Shown: one piece after another, positions 15,517 to 24,093 of the stretch
Layout: each line of letters begins with the position of its first letter
How positions within the stretch are numbered: the stretch's first letter is position 1
The notes under the pieces: model-generated
What the model was told of the DNA's origin: nothing
The model's database searches: none
What the model saw: the letters and a program-made list of their open reading frames with translations, nothing else
Position numbers and translations under genes: made by a program
From: an uncultured Clostridia bacterium
GTDB lineage: Bacteria > Bacillota > Clostridia > TANB77 > CAG-508
Assembly (NCBI GenBank): GCA_934122385.1
Contig: CAKOWP010000002.1
Span: forward strand, 1-64,000
Reading direction: 5' to 3'
DNA length: 64,000 nucleotides

Positions 15517-17225
15517 AAAATTTCTTTTAATTCTTCATTTCTTTTAACCTTCTTAGTAGTAGTCTTAATAAGTTCCTTATCAGTCAAAATCATATTCATA
15601 ATATGTTTATATCTAGGAACGGTAGTATTAACCTCATTCTTAATTTTATTCCAAATAATATCTCTAATCTCATCAAAAGAAATATCACCATATTTTTGTT
15701 TTACTTCATCTTTATTATAAACAACCTTAACAGAAAGTTTAACATCATTTTTATCAACTTCGTCAGGCATTCCAAATACCATACATTCTTCTATTAAATC
15801 AATTCTGTTAACCAAAGTTTCAATTTCCTCTGGGAAGATTTTTTTACCATTTTTAAGAACTATCATATTCTTTTGTCTACCTGTTATAAAAATAAAGCCA
15901 TCTTTATCAATATAACCTAAATCTCCAGTATAGAACCAACCATCTTTAAGTACTTTATTTGTTTCTTCTTCGTTTTCATAGTAACCAAGCATTACATTAG
16001 GTCCTTTTGCACGTAGTTCACCTATCCCATTATCGTCTTTATTTACAACTTCAACAGTCACATTTTCCATTGGAACTCCTATTGAACCTGTTCTTGATTT
16101 GTACATATTTTCTGCTGCAATAACTGGTGATGTTTCTGTTAAACCATATCCTTGTGCTACATTTATTCCTAAATCTATAAATCCTTTTTGTATTTTAGGG
16201 TCTAATGGTGCTCCACCTGAAATTACAAATCTCATTTTTCCGCCTAATTGGTCAATTAACTGTTTGAATAATTTTCTTCTAATATCTATATGGAATTTTA
16301 ATAAGAAGTTACTAACTCTTATAGCATTTTTTATAAGTTTTGTTTTTCCCTGTTTATCAATTTCTTTTACCACTTTATTGTAGATTGCTTCTACCAATAG
16401 TGGTACACCAACAAATACAGATACTTCATATTCTTTTAAGTTTTGTGCCACATATCTTAATCCATCTGGAAATGATGTCCTAGCACCACATGCTAACATA
16501 ACGATTAGACATGTTGAACCAAATATATGGTGCATTGGTAAAAATGCTAAATTTGAGTCTGTGCTTCTAATGTCTTCAACTCTTTGCATTGCATATACAT
16601 TTGATGCAATATTTTTTTGTGATAGCATTACAGCTTTTGATTTTGATGTTGTTCCAGATGTGAATAACAAAATATTCATTGCATTTTCATCTATTTTTGC
16701 AGATATATATTCTTTGTTTCCTTCTTCTAGTAATTTTTGTCCTTCCTCTTTTAATGTATTTATATCATTATATCCTGCTAGTTTTGACATACAAATATAT
16801 TCTTTTACATTTGTATTGTTTCTGTTTTTTATTTCTTCTATTTTTTCTATGTATTTTTCGTCAAAATATATTGCATCTGCTTTACTTCTCATTAATGAGC
16901 TTTCTAGTTCATCTATTTGTAAATCTTTGTCTAATGGAATTGATACTATTCCACCTAATAAACTTGTTAAGTGTCCTAGTGCCCATTCATATCTATTTCG
17001 CCCCAAAATGGCTATTCTTTTATTTTTAAATCCCATACTGTATAATTTAGTGCCTAAAGCATTTATTTGTTCTAAAAGCATTTTATAAGTTATATTTTCG
17101 TATGTTTTAGTTTTTCCTTCTTGGCGTTTTACTATAAATGCTATATTGTTTGCATATGTTTTGGCTGAGTTGTATATTAGTTCTTTTATGTCCTTAACTT
17201 CTTGGACTATTTTTTCTTTTTTCAT
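15507..17225 (-). CDS. AMP-forming long-chain acyl-CoA synthetase
   Basis: The 572-residue member of the ANL adenylating superfamily activates a carboxylate, most likely a fatty acid, as acyl-AMP and then the CoA thioester. Signature motifs are LLFTSGTTSKSKAVMLS (P-loop-like, about 187-203), GYGLTETSPV (about 340), GDLGYIDKDGFIFITGRQKNM (about 425-445) and a C-terminal domain with a TTTKKVKR lysine motif. An N-terminal NRYEWALGHLT segment is typical of FAA1-type enzymes. AAAGGAAAA precedes the ATG. The TAG stop lies inside a GGGACAGT repeat, so the last residues may be repeat-derived. Substrate length cannot be read. Confidence 0.88.
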   Translation of the reverse strand: MKKEKIVQEVKDIKELIYNSAKTYANNIAFIVKRQEGKTKTYENITYKMLLEQINALGTKLYSMGFKNKRIAILGRNRYEWALGHLTSLLGGIVSIPLDKDLQIDELESSLMRSKADAIYFDEKYIEKIEEIKNRNNTNVKEYICMSKLAGYNDINTLKEEGQKLLEEGNKEYISAKIDENAMNILLFTSGTTSKSKAVMLSQKNIASNVYAMQRVEDIRSTDSNLAFLPMHHIFGSTCLIVMLACGARTSFPDGLRYVAQNLKEYEVSVFVGVPLLVEAIYNKVVKEIDKQGKTKLIKNAIRVSNFLLKFHIDIRRKLFKQLIDQLGGKMRFVISGGAPLDPKIQKGFIDLGINVAQGYGLTETSPVIAAENMYKSRTGSIGVPMENVTVEVVNKDDNGIGELRAKGPNVMLGYYENEEETNKVLKDGWFYTGDLGYIDKDGFIFITGRQKNMIVLKNGKKIFPEEIETLVNRIDLIEECMVFGMPDEVDKNDVKLSVKVVYNKDEVKQKYGDISFDEIRDIIWNKIKNEVNTTVPRYKHIMNMILTDKELIKTTTKKVKRNEELKEILGQ

Positions 17226-17372
17226 TTTTATTTTCCTTTCTTAAAATACGAAATCTGTCAAAATTATTTTTAACAGATTAGTCTAGTCTTGTTAGCAGTT
17301 GAATTAAATAACAATTGCTTTTACAATAATACACTATTTTTTAAAATTTGTCACTAGTCTTGGTGGTCAGTT

Positions 17373-17385
17373 GTTACAGTTCAGT
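17373..17385 (+). repeat. Solo copy of the MITE terminal 13-mer
   Basis: GTTACAGTTCAGT is identical to the first 13 bases of the 8520-8753 element. No partner end or internal sequence is visible nearby. It lies in the upstream region of the SpoVB-like gene. Confidence 0.5.
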
Positions 17386-17430
17386 TATTATTTTTAAATT
17401 TCTGCATATTCATTAAAGAGGTGAATTTAT

Positions 17431-18930
17431 TTGAGACAAAAAAGTAAACTATTTCTAATAAATGGTGCAATACTAACAAGTACATCACTACTTATGAAAT
17501 TTGCAGCACTTATTTTCAATATATACATATCAAATCAAATAGGTTCAGAAGCGGTTGGTGTATTCAGCTTAGTAATGGCTGTATACCTATTTTTCATAAC
17601 TGTTGCAACATCTGGATTAAACATTGCAGTAACTGTTATTGTTTCAGAAAAGTTTGCCTTAAATAAAAATAAACAAGCTATAAAGGCAATACGTACTTGT
17701 ATATTTTTCAGCTTATTATTGGGAATAACTGCAGGTGGACTAATTTTACTTTTTTCTGATTTTATTACAAGTAAATGTTTGCACAATATGGTTTCTTCTA
17801 AGCCATTATTTTACATTGCAATTGGATTACCTTTTATTGCTATGTCTTCTTGTATCAGTAGTTATTTTACAACTGTACGAAAAGCTTATAAAAATGCTAT
17901 CACCCAAGTTTTTGAATTTACAATTAAAATGGTTGCAACAATAATATTACTTAAGATAAATATTTCTAATGGTGTAGAAGCGGTTTGTATTTCGCTTATT
18001 TTAGCTGATGTAATTTCAGAAGTATGTTCTTTTACATTAATTTTTATTTTGTATATTATAGATATAAGACTTAAAAAATTAGAAGATGTCCGTTCATTTG
18101 GACAAAGATTTAATATTTTAAAAATTGCTTTTCCAGTGGCTGTTACATCATATATACGCTCTGGGCTTTCAACTTTAAAACAATTGATAATTCCTACTCA
18201 ACTTGAAAAGTCCGGCATTTCTTGTAGCAGAGCTCTTTCACAATATGGTATGATTAATGGTATGGTACTTCCAGTTATAACATTTCCAACTGTTTTTACA
18301 GATTCTTATAGTATGCTTTTAATACCAGAGTTTTCAACATATGTAGCACAAAAAAACTATAAAGCAATTAACTATGTTGCAAATAAGATTTTTAAAATTA
18401 CTTGTGCATTTTCTATGTGTGTTTGCAGTATATTTTTTATATTTTCAAATGATTTAGGGCTTGCAATTTATAATAACATTGAGACCGGATACTTTTTTAA
18501 GGTATTTACTCCTTTTATATTTTTTATGTATATGGACCATATTATTGACTGTATTTTAAAAGGTTTGAACAAACAGTTTGGCGTTATGTGCTGCAATATT
18601 TTAGATTTGAGTATTACAACATGCTTTATTTATTTTTTACTTCCTGTTTTGGGCATTAAAGGATATGTACTATCTATCTTTTTCAGCGAAGTGTTGAATT
18701 TTAGCATTAGTCTTTTCCAGTTGTATAAGTATTCTAAAATAAAGCCTAATTTAATAGACTGGATTATTATTCCTTTAACTTGTAGCTTAATTGCGTATTT
18801 TGTAACAAATATTTTTCACTTTAACCTAATTAATCTTACTGTTAATCTAGTTTTTAATATATTGCTTTTTATTTTTATTTATGTGATAAGTTTCTTTATA
18901 ATAAATTTACTTAGACGAAAAAATAGCTAG
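17431..18930 (+). CDS. SpoVB/MurJ-like polysaccharide or lipid-linked precursor flippase
   Basis: The 499-residue MOP-superfamily protein has about 14 hydrophobic segments. The N-terminal motif SLLMKFAALIFNIYISNQIGSEAVGVFSL matches SpoVB/MurJ-type flippases, with FYIAIGLPFIAMSSCISSYF and the later AFPVAVTSYIRSGL segment typical of stage V sporulation protein B. It would translocate an undecaprenyl-linked precursor across the membrane; which one is unknown. The start is TTG at 17431, set by GAGGTGA 6 bases upstream. It is the only long plus-strand gene in this region. A hairpin terminator follows directly and faces rfbB. Confidence 0.85.
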   Translation: MRQKSKLFLINGAILTSTSLLMKFAALIFNIYISNQIGSEAVGVFSLVMAVYLFFITVATSGLNIAVTVIVSEKFALNKNKQAIKAIRTCIFFSLLLGITAGGLILLFSDFITSKCLHNMVSSKPLFYIAIGLPFIAMSSCISSYFTTVRKAYKNAITQVFEFTIKMVATIILLKINISNGVEAVCISLILADVISEVCSFTLIFILYIIDIRLKKLEDVRSFGQRFNILKIAFPVAVTSYIRSGLSTLKQLIIPTQLEKSGISCSRALSQYGMINGMVLPVITFPTVFTDSYSMLLIPEFSTYVAQKNYKAINYVANKIFKITCAFSMCVCSIFFIFSNDLGLAIYNNIETGYFFKVFTPFIFFMYMDHIIDCILKGLNKQFGVMCCNILDLSITTCFIYFLLPVLGIKGYVLSIFFSEVLNFSISLFQLYKYSKIKPNLIDWIIIPLTCSLIAYFVTNIFHFNLINLTVNLVFNILLFIFIYVISFFIINLLRRKNS

Positions 18931-18950
18931 AAATACACTAGCTATTTTTT
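18919..18950. terminator. Terminator between convergent spoVB-like gene and rfbB
   Basis: AAATAGCTAG and CTAGCTATTTTTT form a 10-bp stem and T-run. They lie between two convergent genes and are useful to both. Confidence 0.75.
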
Positions 18951-18953
18951 AAT

Positions 18954-19922
18954 CTATTTTAACCACTCAGGATTTGCTAAATACCAATCAATAGTCTTAA
19001 CAATACCATCTTCAAACTTAGTCTTTGGATACCAACCAAGTTCATTTTTTATTTTTGTTGGGTCAATTGCATATCTATAATCATGACCTTTTCTATCAGC
19101 AACATGTTCAATTAAATCTTCAGATTTTCCTAATCTTTGTAAGATTAATTTAACAATTTCAATGTTTCTTCTTTCATTGTGTCCACCAATGTTATATCTT
19201 TCACCAGCAACACCATTATGGAATACTAAATCAATTGCTTCACAATGGTCTTCAACATATAACCAATCTCTAATGTTTAATCCTTCACCATAAACAGGTA
19301 ATTTTTCATCATTTAATGCTAATTTAATCATATGTGGAATTAATTTTTCATTGTGTTGATATGGTCCATAGTTGTTTGAACAGTTTGTTACATTTACATT
19401 CATTTTAAATGTTTCATGATATGCAAATGCAATTAAATCTGAACTTGCTTTTGATGCTGAATATGGGCTACTTGGTTTAATTGGAGATTTTTCTGTAAAA
19501 TATCCATCTTCTTTAAGTGATCCATAAACTTCATCTGTTGATATATGAACAAATTTATTTGAACTTCCTTCCCCCCATACTTGTTTAGCTGCTTCTAATA
19601 AAGTATGTGTTCCTATTACATTTGTGTGTGTAAATATAAATGGATTTTTAATGCTGTTATCAACATGTGATTCAGCTGCAAAGTGAATTACACCATTTAT
19701 ATCATATTTTTTAAATAAATCTAGTACAAAATCAAAATCACAAATATCTCCTTGTACAAATGTTATTTTATCCATTACTTTTTTTAAGTTATCTAAATTT
19801 CCTGCATATGTTAATTTGTCTAATACTACTACTTTATAGTCAGGATGTTTATTTACAAAATATTCTACAAAATTTGCTCCTATAAATCCTGCTGCACCTG
19901 TTACTAATACATTTTTACTCAT
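18954..19922 (-). CDS. rfbB: dTDP-glucose 4,6-dehydratase
   Basis: The 322-residue extended short-chain dehydrogenase converts dTDP-glucose to dTDP-4-keto-6-deoxyglucose, the second step to dTDP-rhamnose. It shows the NAD site VTGAAGFIGANF at 6-17, FAAESHVDNSI at about 82-92, STDEVYGSL at about 125-133, the catalytic YSASKASSD at about 150-158, and NCSNNYGPYQ. AAAGAGG precedes the ATG. It is the last gene of the rfbD-rfbA-toxin pair-rfbC-rfbB series and is separated from rfbC by a 101-bp palindromic repeat that could limit readthrough. Confidence 0.96.
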   Translation of the reverse strand: MSKNVLVTGAAGFIGANFVEYFVNKHPDYKVVVLDKLTYAGNLDNLKKVMDKITFVQGDICDFDFVLDLFKKYDINGVIHFAAESHVDNSIKNPFIFTHTNVIGTHTLLEAAKQVWGEGSSNKFVHISTDEVYGSLKEDGYFTEKSPIKPSSPYSASKASSDLIAFAYHETFKMNVNVTNCSNNYGPYQHNEKLIPHMIKLALNDEKLPVYGEGLNIRDWLYVEDHCEAIDLVFHNGVAGERYNIGGHNERRNIEIVKLILQRLGKSEDLIEHVADRKGHDYRYAIDPTKIKNELGWYPKTKFEDGIVKTIDWYLANPEWLK

Positions 19923-19947
19923 TTTAAATACCTCTTTCTTTCAAACG

Positions 19948-20048
19948 AAATTCAACCAATGGGGACGTTCTTAAATTGGTTGAATTTCTTTAAAATTATT
20001 TTATTTTTTTATTCAACCAATTTAAGAACGTCCCCATTGGTTGAATTT
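19948..20048. repeat. Perfect 38-bp inverted repeat, CCAATGGGGACGTT family
   Basis: Arms 19948-19985 and 20011-20048 are exact complements containing CAACCAATGGGGACGTTC and AAATTGGTTGAAT, around a 25-bp AT-rich loop. A partial relative is at 57797-57824. The stop codon of rfbC overlaps its right edge. The folded RNA could act as a terminator or processing site between rfbC and rfbB. Confidence 0.9.
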
Positions 20049-20625
20049 ATAAATTACTAAATAAATCTGTTTCTTTTAATTCTTTAAGTGATGGCCATTT
20101 TCCATCTTTTTCAGATGTTAATAAATCTTCTGGTTTTAAATCACCCATAGGCCATTCAATTCCTATATCTGGGTCATCCCATTTAAGGCCACCTTCTGCT
20201 TCATGGTTATAAACATCATCACATTTATAAGCAAATTCAGCTTCATCTGATAGAACCAAGAATCCATGTGCAAATCCTTTTGGTATCATAAACATTTTTT
20301 TATTTTCTTCTGTTAATACAACACCTTCCCATTTTCCATATGTTTTGCTTCCTGGTCTTAAGTCAACTGCAACATCAAATACTGAACCTTTAATACATCT
20401 AACTAATTTTGATTGTGTATTTTCTTTTTGAAAATGTAATCCTCTTAAAACACCTTTTTTTGATTTTGATTGATTATCTTGTACAAAGTCATAATTTAAT
20501 CCTAATTCTTCAAAATCAGCTTTGCTGTATGTTTCCATAAAGTATCCTCTGTTATCACCAAATACTGTTGGTTCTATAATACATACACCTTCAATAGATG
20601 TATCAATTTTTTTAAATTTTCCCAT
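20047..20625 (-). CDS. rfbC: dTDP-4-dehydrorhamnose 3,5-epimerase
   Basis: The 192-residue cupin epimerase inverts C3 and C5 of the keto sugar in dTDP-rhamnose synthesis. Visible family elements are EPTVFGDNRGYFMETY (about 18-33), the catalytic histidine in GVLRGLHFQ (about 58-66), FDVAVDLRPGSKTYGKW, and IPKGFAHGFLVLSDEAEF. AAGGAGAT lies before the ATG. It is 36 bp downstream of the zeta-like gene, consistent with co-transcription through the toxin genes. The stop codon touches the inverted repeat at 19948-20048. Confidence 0.95.
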   Translation of the reverse strand: MGKFKKIDTSIEGVCIIEPTVFGDNRGYFMETYSKADFEELGLNYDFVQDNQSKSKKGVLRGLHFQKENTQSKLVRCIKGSVFDVAVDLRPGSKTYGKWEGVVLTEENKKMFMIPKGFAHGFLVLSDEAEFAYKCDDVYNHEAEGGLKWDDPDIGIEWPMGDLKPEDLLTSEKDGKWPSLKELKETDLFSNL

Positions 20626-20661
20626 CTTAAATATCTCCTTTCTTATTTTCTTATGTATTTT

Positions 20662-21564
20662 TTAATAATTATTAACAATTTCTTCAAGCTGTTGTAATCC
20701 TAGTTTTTCTTCTTGTGTAGTTACTCTTCTCTCGAAACTATCTTTAATAATTTGATACCTTTCTAATACATTTTTCATATTATTTAAATCGTCATTCCTG
20801 CACTTCATAATTGCCTCTTTTGCTGTCCTATATTCAAACTGAGGCAATTCACTATATTGTGAATATTCCTTTTTATACTGTTTTGAATAATTTCCATAAA
20901 TTAAAATAGGTGATTTAATATCAGTTCCTCTTTTATATATTTCCAATACATCATAGTTATGATCTAATTCGATTTTTTCAATAACATTAGGAATATTTTT
21001 ATAAGTTTCATTATAGCTTAATGGATTAAAAAATCTTCCCCAACTACGGGTTTCAACCTGCTTTTCATATCTTTCATATGCAGAAAGTAAGCTTTCAATA
21101 TATGAAACTGCAAGTCCTCTAACAATAACATTATAATTTTTTTCTTTTAGTTCTTTTATCCTTTCTAGAATTCTTTCATTCCTTAAAGTTACTTCAAAAA
21201 TAAAGTTATATTTATTCTCAATTGCGTAGTTTAGAATTTCATTTGTCCATTTTGCGCTATCTTTTTCTACAATAGAACAATAACTTGTTGGATGTTTTAT
21301 AGCAATTTCACTTGCTTTTGGATGAAATGGTTTATAATCGTCTGTAGTAATAATTACAATATTATCATTTAAAAAAACATTTTTTGAATATCCTATTAAT
21401 GAGCCTTTTCCTGAACCTGGTTGAGCACCTACTATGATTGCAGTAGGTTTTTCGACAGGTTCAAAATTGCTAAATAACATATTTTTTATTACTTCAAAAA
21501 TTTCCTTATGTTTCTTATCTGAAAGCATATATTTAGAAATTAAATCTTGTTCCATTTGTTTCAT
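20662..21564 (-). CDS. Zeta-toxin-like kinase inside the rhamnose operon
   Basis: The 300-residue protein has a zeta-type P-loop kinase domain: AIIVGAQPGSGKGSLIGYS at about 43-61, the substrate-binding TTDDYKPFHPKA at about 82-93, FEVTLRN, and a basic AYERYEKQVETRSWGRF helix. Characterised zeta toxins phosphorylate UDP-N-acetylglucosamine and so block wall synthesis. Here the residue after the P-loop lysine is glycine, not the usual Ser/Thr, with Ser one place on, so activity is not certain. The start at 21564 overlaps the preceding small gene by 32 bp and uses GGAG inside it, implying translational coupling. It is the distal gene of a toxin-antitoxin pair. Confidence 0.72.
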   Translation of the reverse strand: MKQMEQDLISKYMLSDKKHKEIFEVIKNMLFSNFEPVEKPTAIIVGAQPGSGKGSLIGYSKNVFLNDNIVIITTDDYKPFHPKASEIAIKHPTSYCSIVEKDSAKWTNEILNYAIENKYNFIFEVTLRNERILERIKELKEKNYNVIVRGLAVSYIESLLSAYERYEKQVETRSWGRFFNPLSYNETYKNIPNVIEKIELDHNYDVLEIYKRGTDIKSPILIYGNYSKQYKKEYSQYSELPQFEYRTAKEAIMKCRNDDLNNMKNVLERYQIIKDSFERRVTTQEEKLGLQQLEEIVNNY

Positions 21565-21766
21565 CTTTCAATTCTTCTCCATAAATGTTTATTATTTTAT
21601 CCATAATAGTATTATCACCATTATATAATTTATTTCTTTCATCCATCAAATTATCCATTTCATTGGCATATTCCTTTTTTCCTGTTTCATAGAATTCCAT
21701 TGAAACTTTTGACATTTTATCAGCTAATATTTCTAGAGCAACATCCATCTTTACGAAATTGTTCAT
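21533..21766 (-). CDS. Small antitoxin-like protein paired with zeta kinase
   Basis: The 77-residue acidic, helical protein runs MDVALEILADKMSKVSMEFYE at the start and NTIMDKIINIYGEELKDE near the end. It has the size, composition and position of the small partners encoded just upstream of zeta-type toxins in Clostridia. AAAGGA lies 11 bases before the ATG at 21766. The gene begins 23 bp after the rfbA stop and overlaps the zeta-like gene by 32 bp. The antitoxin role is inferred from that arrangement; I do not recognise a DNA-binding motif. Confidence 0.6.
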   Translation of the reverse strand: MNNFVKMDVALEILADKMSKVSMEFYETGKKEYANEMDNLMDERNKLYNGDNTIMDKIINIYGEELKDETNGTRFNF

Positions 21767-21789
21767 ATACTATCATCCTTTCGACTTAA

Positions 21790-22674
21790 TTAAAAAATTT
21801 TACCTTCAGCCAAATCTCTTAAATATTTACCATAATCTGTCTTTAAAAATGGTTTTATTATTTCTAAAAGTTTTTCCTTATCTATCCATTTCTTTCTAAA
21901 TGCTATTTCTTCTGGGCAAGACACTTGCATTCCTTGTCTATTTTCTATTGTTTTTATAAAGTTTGCAGCTTCTATTAAATCTGCATGTGTTCCTGTATCT
22001 AACCAAGCAAGACCTCTACCAAGTCTTTCTACTTTAAGTCTCTTTTGTTTTAAGTATTCCTCATTTATAGATGTAATTTCAATTTCTCCCCTAGCAGATG
22101 GCTTTATTTCTTTTGCAATTTTTACAACATCATTTGGATAAAAATATAATCCAGGAACACATAAATTTGATTTTGGTTCTTGTGGTTTTTCCTCAATTGA
22201 AATAGCATTATGGTTTTCATCCATTTCAACAACACCATATGCCCTAGGATCTTTTACAGGATATCCAAATATTGTAGCATTTTCATGGTTATTTGAAACC
22301 TTCTCTAGTTTTTCTGTCAAGCTTTGTCCAAAGAATATATTATCTCCCAAAACCATTGCAACATCATCGTCTCCAATAAATTCTTCACCTATTATAAATG
22401 CGTCTGCCAATCCTCTTGGTTTATCTTGTATAGCATAAGTAAAATTCATACCCCACTTAGTACCATCTCCTAATAATTCCTTAAAAGCATTCACATCTCT
22501 TGGAGTAGAAATAATTAAAACATCCCTTATATTTGATAACATTAACATTGATAGTGGATAATAGATCATTGGTTTATCATATATTGGCATAAGTTGCTTT
22601 GATATTGATAAAGTTAACGGATATAATCTTGTTCCACTTCCCCCAGCTAAAATAATTCCTTTTCTATTTTTCAT
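21790..22674 (-). CDS. rfbA: Glucose-1-phosphate thymidylyltransferase
   Basis: The 294-residue nucleotidyltransferase makes dTDP-glucose from dTTP and glucose 1-phosphate, the entry step to dTDP-rhamnose. The N-terminal [16 protein letters not shown] holds the nucleotide-binding signature, followed by [41 protein letters not shown] and [13 protein letters not shown]. Length and motifs match RmlA of the short form. The gene starts 56 bp after rfbD and reads straight into the antitoxin-like gene 23 bp on. Confidence 0.96.
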   Translation of the reverse strand: MKNRKGIILAGGSGTRLYPLTLSISKQLMPIYDKPMIYYPLSMLMLSNIRDVLIISTPRDVNAFKELLGDGTKWGMNFTYAIQDKPRGLADAFIIGEEFIGDDDVAMVLGDNIFFGQSLTEKLEKVSNNHENATIFGYPVKDPRAYGVVEMDENHNAISIEEKPQEPKSNLCVPGLYFYPNDVVKIAKEIKPSARGEIEITSINEEYLKQKRLKVERLGRGLAWLDTGTHADLIEAANFIKTIENRQGMQVSCPEEIAFRKKWIDKEKLLEIIKPFLKTDYGKYLRDLAEGKIF

Positions 22675-22730
22675 TTTTATTCATTCCTTTCGTTTCTACT
22701 ATATTGACATCAAATTAAAATATTCTATTT

Positions 22731-23603
22731 TTATATTTCTATATTTTTTGCTTCTTCTAAATATCTTCTTAATCCGTCTTTCCATTCTGGAACATTTATT
22801 CCACATGCTTCAAGTTTTGCTTTTGACATTTGTGAATTAAATGGTCTCTTAGCTTGTGTAACTTTCATCATTTCAATGTATTCTTCTGTTGTTACCGGAT
22901 TAACTTTACATTCAATTCCTTGTTCTTTTAAGATTTCTTTTGTAAAGTCATACCATGTTGTATATCCATTGTTTGTTGCATTATATATTCCATAAGGTAT
23001 TTTTTTAGTTACTGCTTGATATATTATTTCTGTTAAATCTTTTGCATATGTTGGGCTTCCATGTTGGTCTGATACTACACTTATTTCATCTCTTGTTGAA
23101 CCCAATTTTGTCATTGTTTTAACAAAATTGTTTCCTCCAACTCCATATAGCCATGCTGTTCTAAAGATGTAGTATTCATCCATATTTTTTTCTATTCCTT
23201 CTTCTCCATGTAACTTTGTTTTTCCATATACTGTTACCGGCGCTTTTGTGTCATCTTCTTTATAATCTTTTGACACATCTAAATCTCCACCAAATACATA
23301 ATCTGTTGAAATATGTACTAGTTTTGCTCCAGCTGCTTTTGCCGCTTTTGCAAGATTTGTTGGTCCGTCTCCATTTATTTTATCTGCTAATTCATAGCAT
23401 TCTTCTGCTTTATCAACAGCTGTAAATGCTGCACAGTTTATTACATAATCAGGTTTTAAATCTGTAATAAATTTCATAACAGCGTCTTCGTTTGTTATGT
23501 CTAATTCTGCTACATCTGTTGCTATTATTTCATTTCCTTCTGCAAATTTTTCTTTTACTTCTTTTGCGAGCATTCCATTTGCTCCTGTTACTAAAATTTT
23601 CAT
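22731..23603 (-). CDS. rfbD: dTDP-4-dehydrorhamnose reductase
   Basis: The 290-residue short-chain dehydrogenase catalyses the final NADPH-dependent step to dTDP-rhamnose. The dinucleotide site is ILVTGANGMLAKEV; INCAAFTAVDKAE at about 56-68, HISTDYVFGGD, VYGKTKLHGEE (catalytic Tyr-x-x-x-Lys) and FRTAWLYGVGGNNFVKTM follow. It is the first gene of the rhamnose operon, with a promoter at 23654-23682. GGAAGG precedes the ATG. Confidence 0.95.
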   Translation of the reverse strand: MKILVTGANGMLAKEVKEKFAEGNEIIATDVAELDITNEDAVMKFITDLKPDYVINCAAFTAVDKAEECYELADKINGDGPTNLAKAAKAAGAKLVHISTDYVFGGDLDVSKDYKEDDTKAPVTVYGKTKLHGEEGIEKNMDEYYIFRTAWLYGVGGNNFVKTMTKLGSTRDEISVVSDQHGSPTYAKDLTEIIYQAVTKKIPYGIYNATNNGYTTWYDFTKEILKEQGIECKVNPVTTEEYIEMMKVTQAKRPFNSQMSKAKLEACGINVPEWKDGLRRYLEEAKNIEI

Positions 23604-23653
23604 TTTTTACCTTCCTTCTTATCTTGAGAATTTTTCCTTAATTGTTCTTTATA

Positions 23654-23682
23654 ATAATACCATTAAATAAGTAAAAGTTCAA
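23654..23682 (-). promoter_or_regulatory. Promoter of the rhamnose operon
   Basis: TTGAAC (23677-23682) and TATTAT (23654-23659) on the minus strand are 17 bp apart and about 50 bp upstream of rfbD. Confidence 0.65.
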
Positions 23683-23708
23683 GTATTTCTGTTAATAAAT
23701 TTTGGCAA

Positions 23709-23740
23709 AAATAAAAGGTCCAACTTAGGACCTTTTATTT
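23709..23740 (-). terminator. Terminator embedding the stop of the small membrane gene
   Basis: AAATAAAAGGTCC and GGACCTTTTATTT form a perfect 13-bp stem with a six-base loop. The stop codon at 23725-23727 lies in the loop, so the final codons are part of the hairpin. Confidence 0.8.
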
Positions 23741-23949
23741 TTCAATTCTTCAATAACAATAATTGCAATTGTAACAACTGTAATTATTGTTATAAGAATT
23801 ACGAATGAGCTCAATGCCCACATCAATATTCTTAATATGCTGTTATAAAATAAGCTATATGATATGTATTTACCTAAATACATACTAAATATGAATAAAA
23901 TAAAACAGCTCAATTTTTCTAAAATATCTTTTTTCTTTTTGTTTTTCAT
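23725..23949 (-). CDS. Small two-helix membrane protein, possibly SOS-regulated
   Basis: The 74 residues start with a lysine-rich MKNKKKKDILEK segment, then membrane helix one (about 13-34), helix two (about 42-66) and the charged tail EELKNKRS. The family is not recognised. AAAGGAG precedes the ATG. The promoter is a perfect TTGACA/TATAAT pair whose spacer contains GTTCGTA just as in the yneA-like promoter, so shared control by LexA is possible. A leader hairpin (ACAGG/CCTGT) lies between promoter and gene. It could be a membrane-acting stress peptide or a simple envelope protein. Confidence 0.6.
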   Translation of the reverse strand: MKNKKKKDILEKLSCFILFIFSMYLGKYISYSLFYNSILRILMWALSSFVILITIITVVTIAIIVIEELKNKRS

Positions 23950-24041
23950 AGTATACTCCTTTTCTTTGAGTTAAAAATTAAAATGTTCTAAAACAGGTAA
24001 CACCTGTAAAAAGGCTTTTTCTTCTATACCTTTATAAATAT

Positions 24042-24070
24042 ATTATATTACGAACTTGTATTTTTGTCAA
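24042..24070 (-). promoter_or_regulatory. Consensus promoter of the small membrane gene with LexA-like spacer
   Basis: TTGACA (24065-24070) and TATAAT (24042-24047) on the minus strand are 17 bp apart. On the plus strand the spacer reads CGAACTTGTATTT, which keeps the CGAAC half of a LexA site and a weakened second half. Confidence 0.72.
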
Positions 24071-24093
24071 ACAAAAAGCTATTTTAGGATAGC

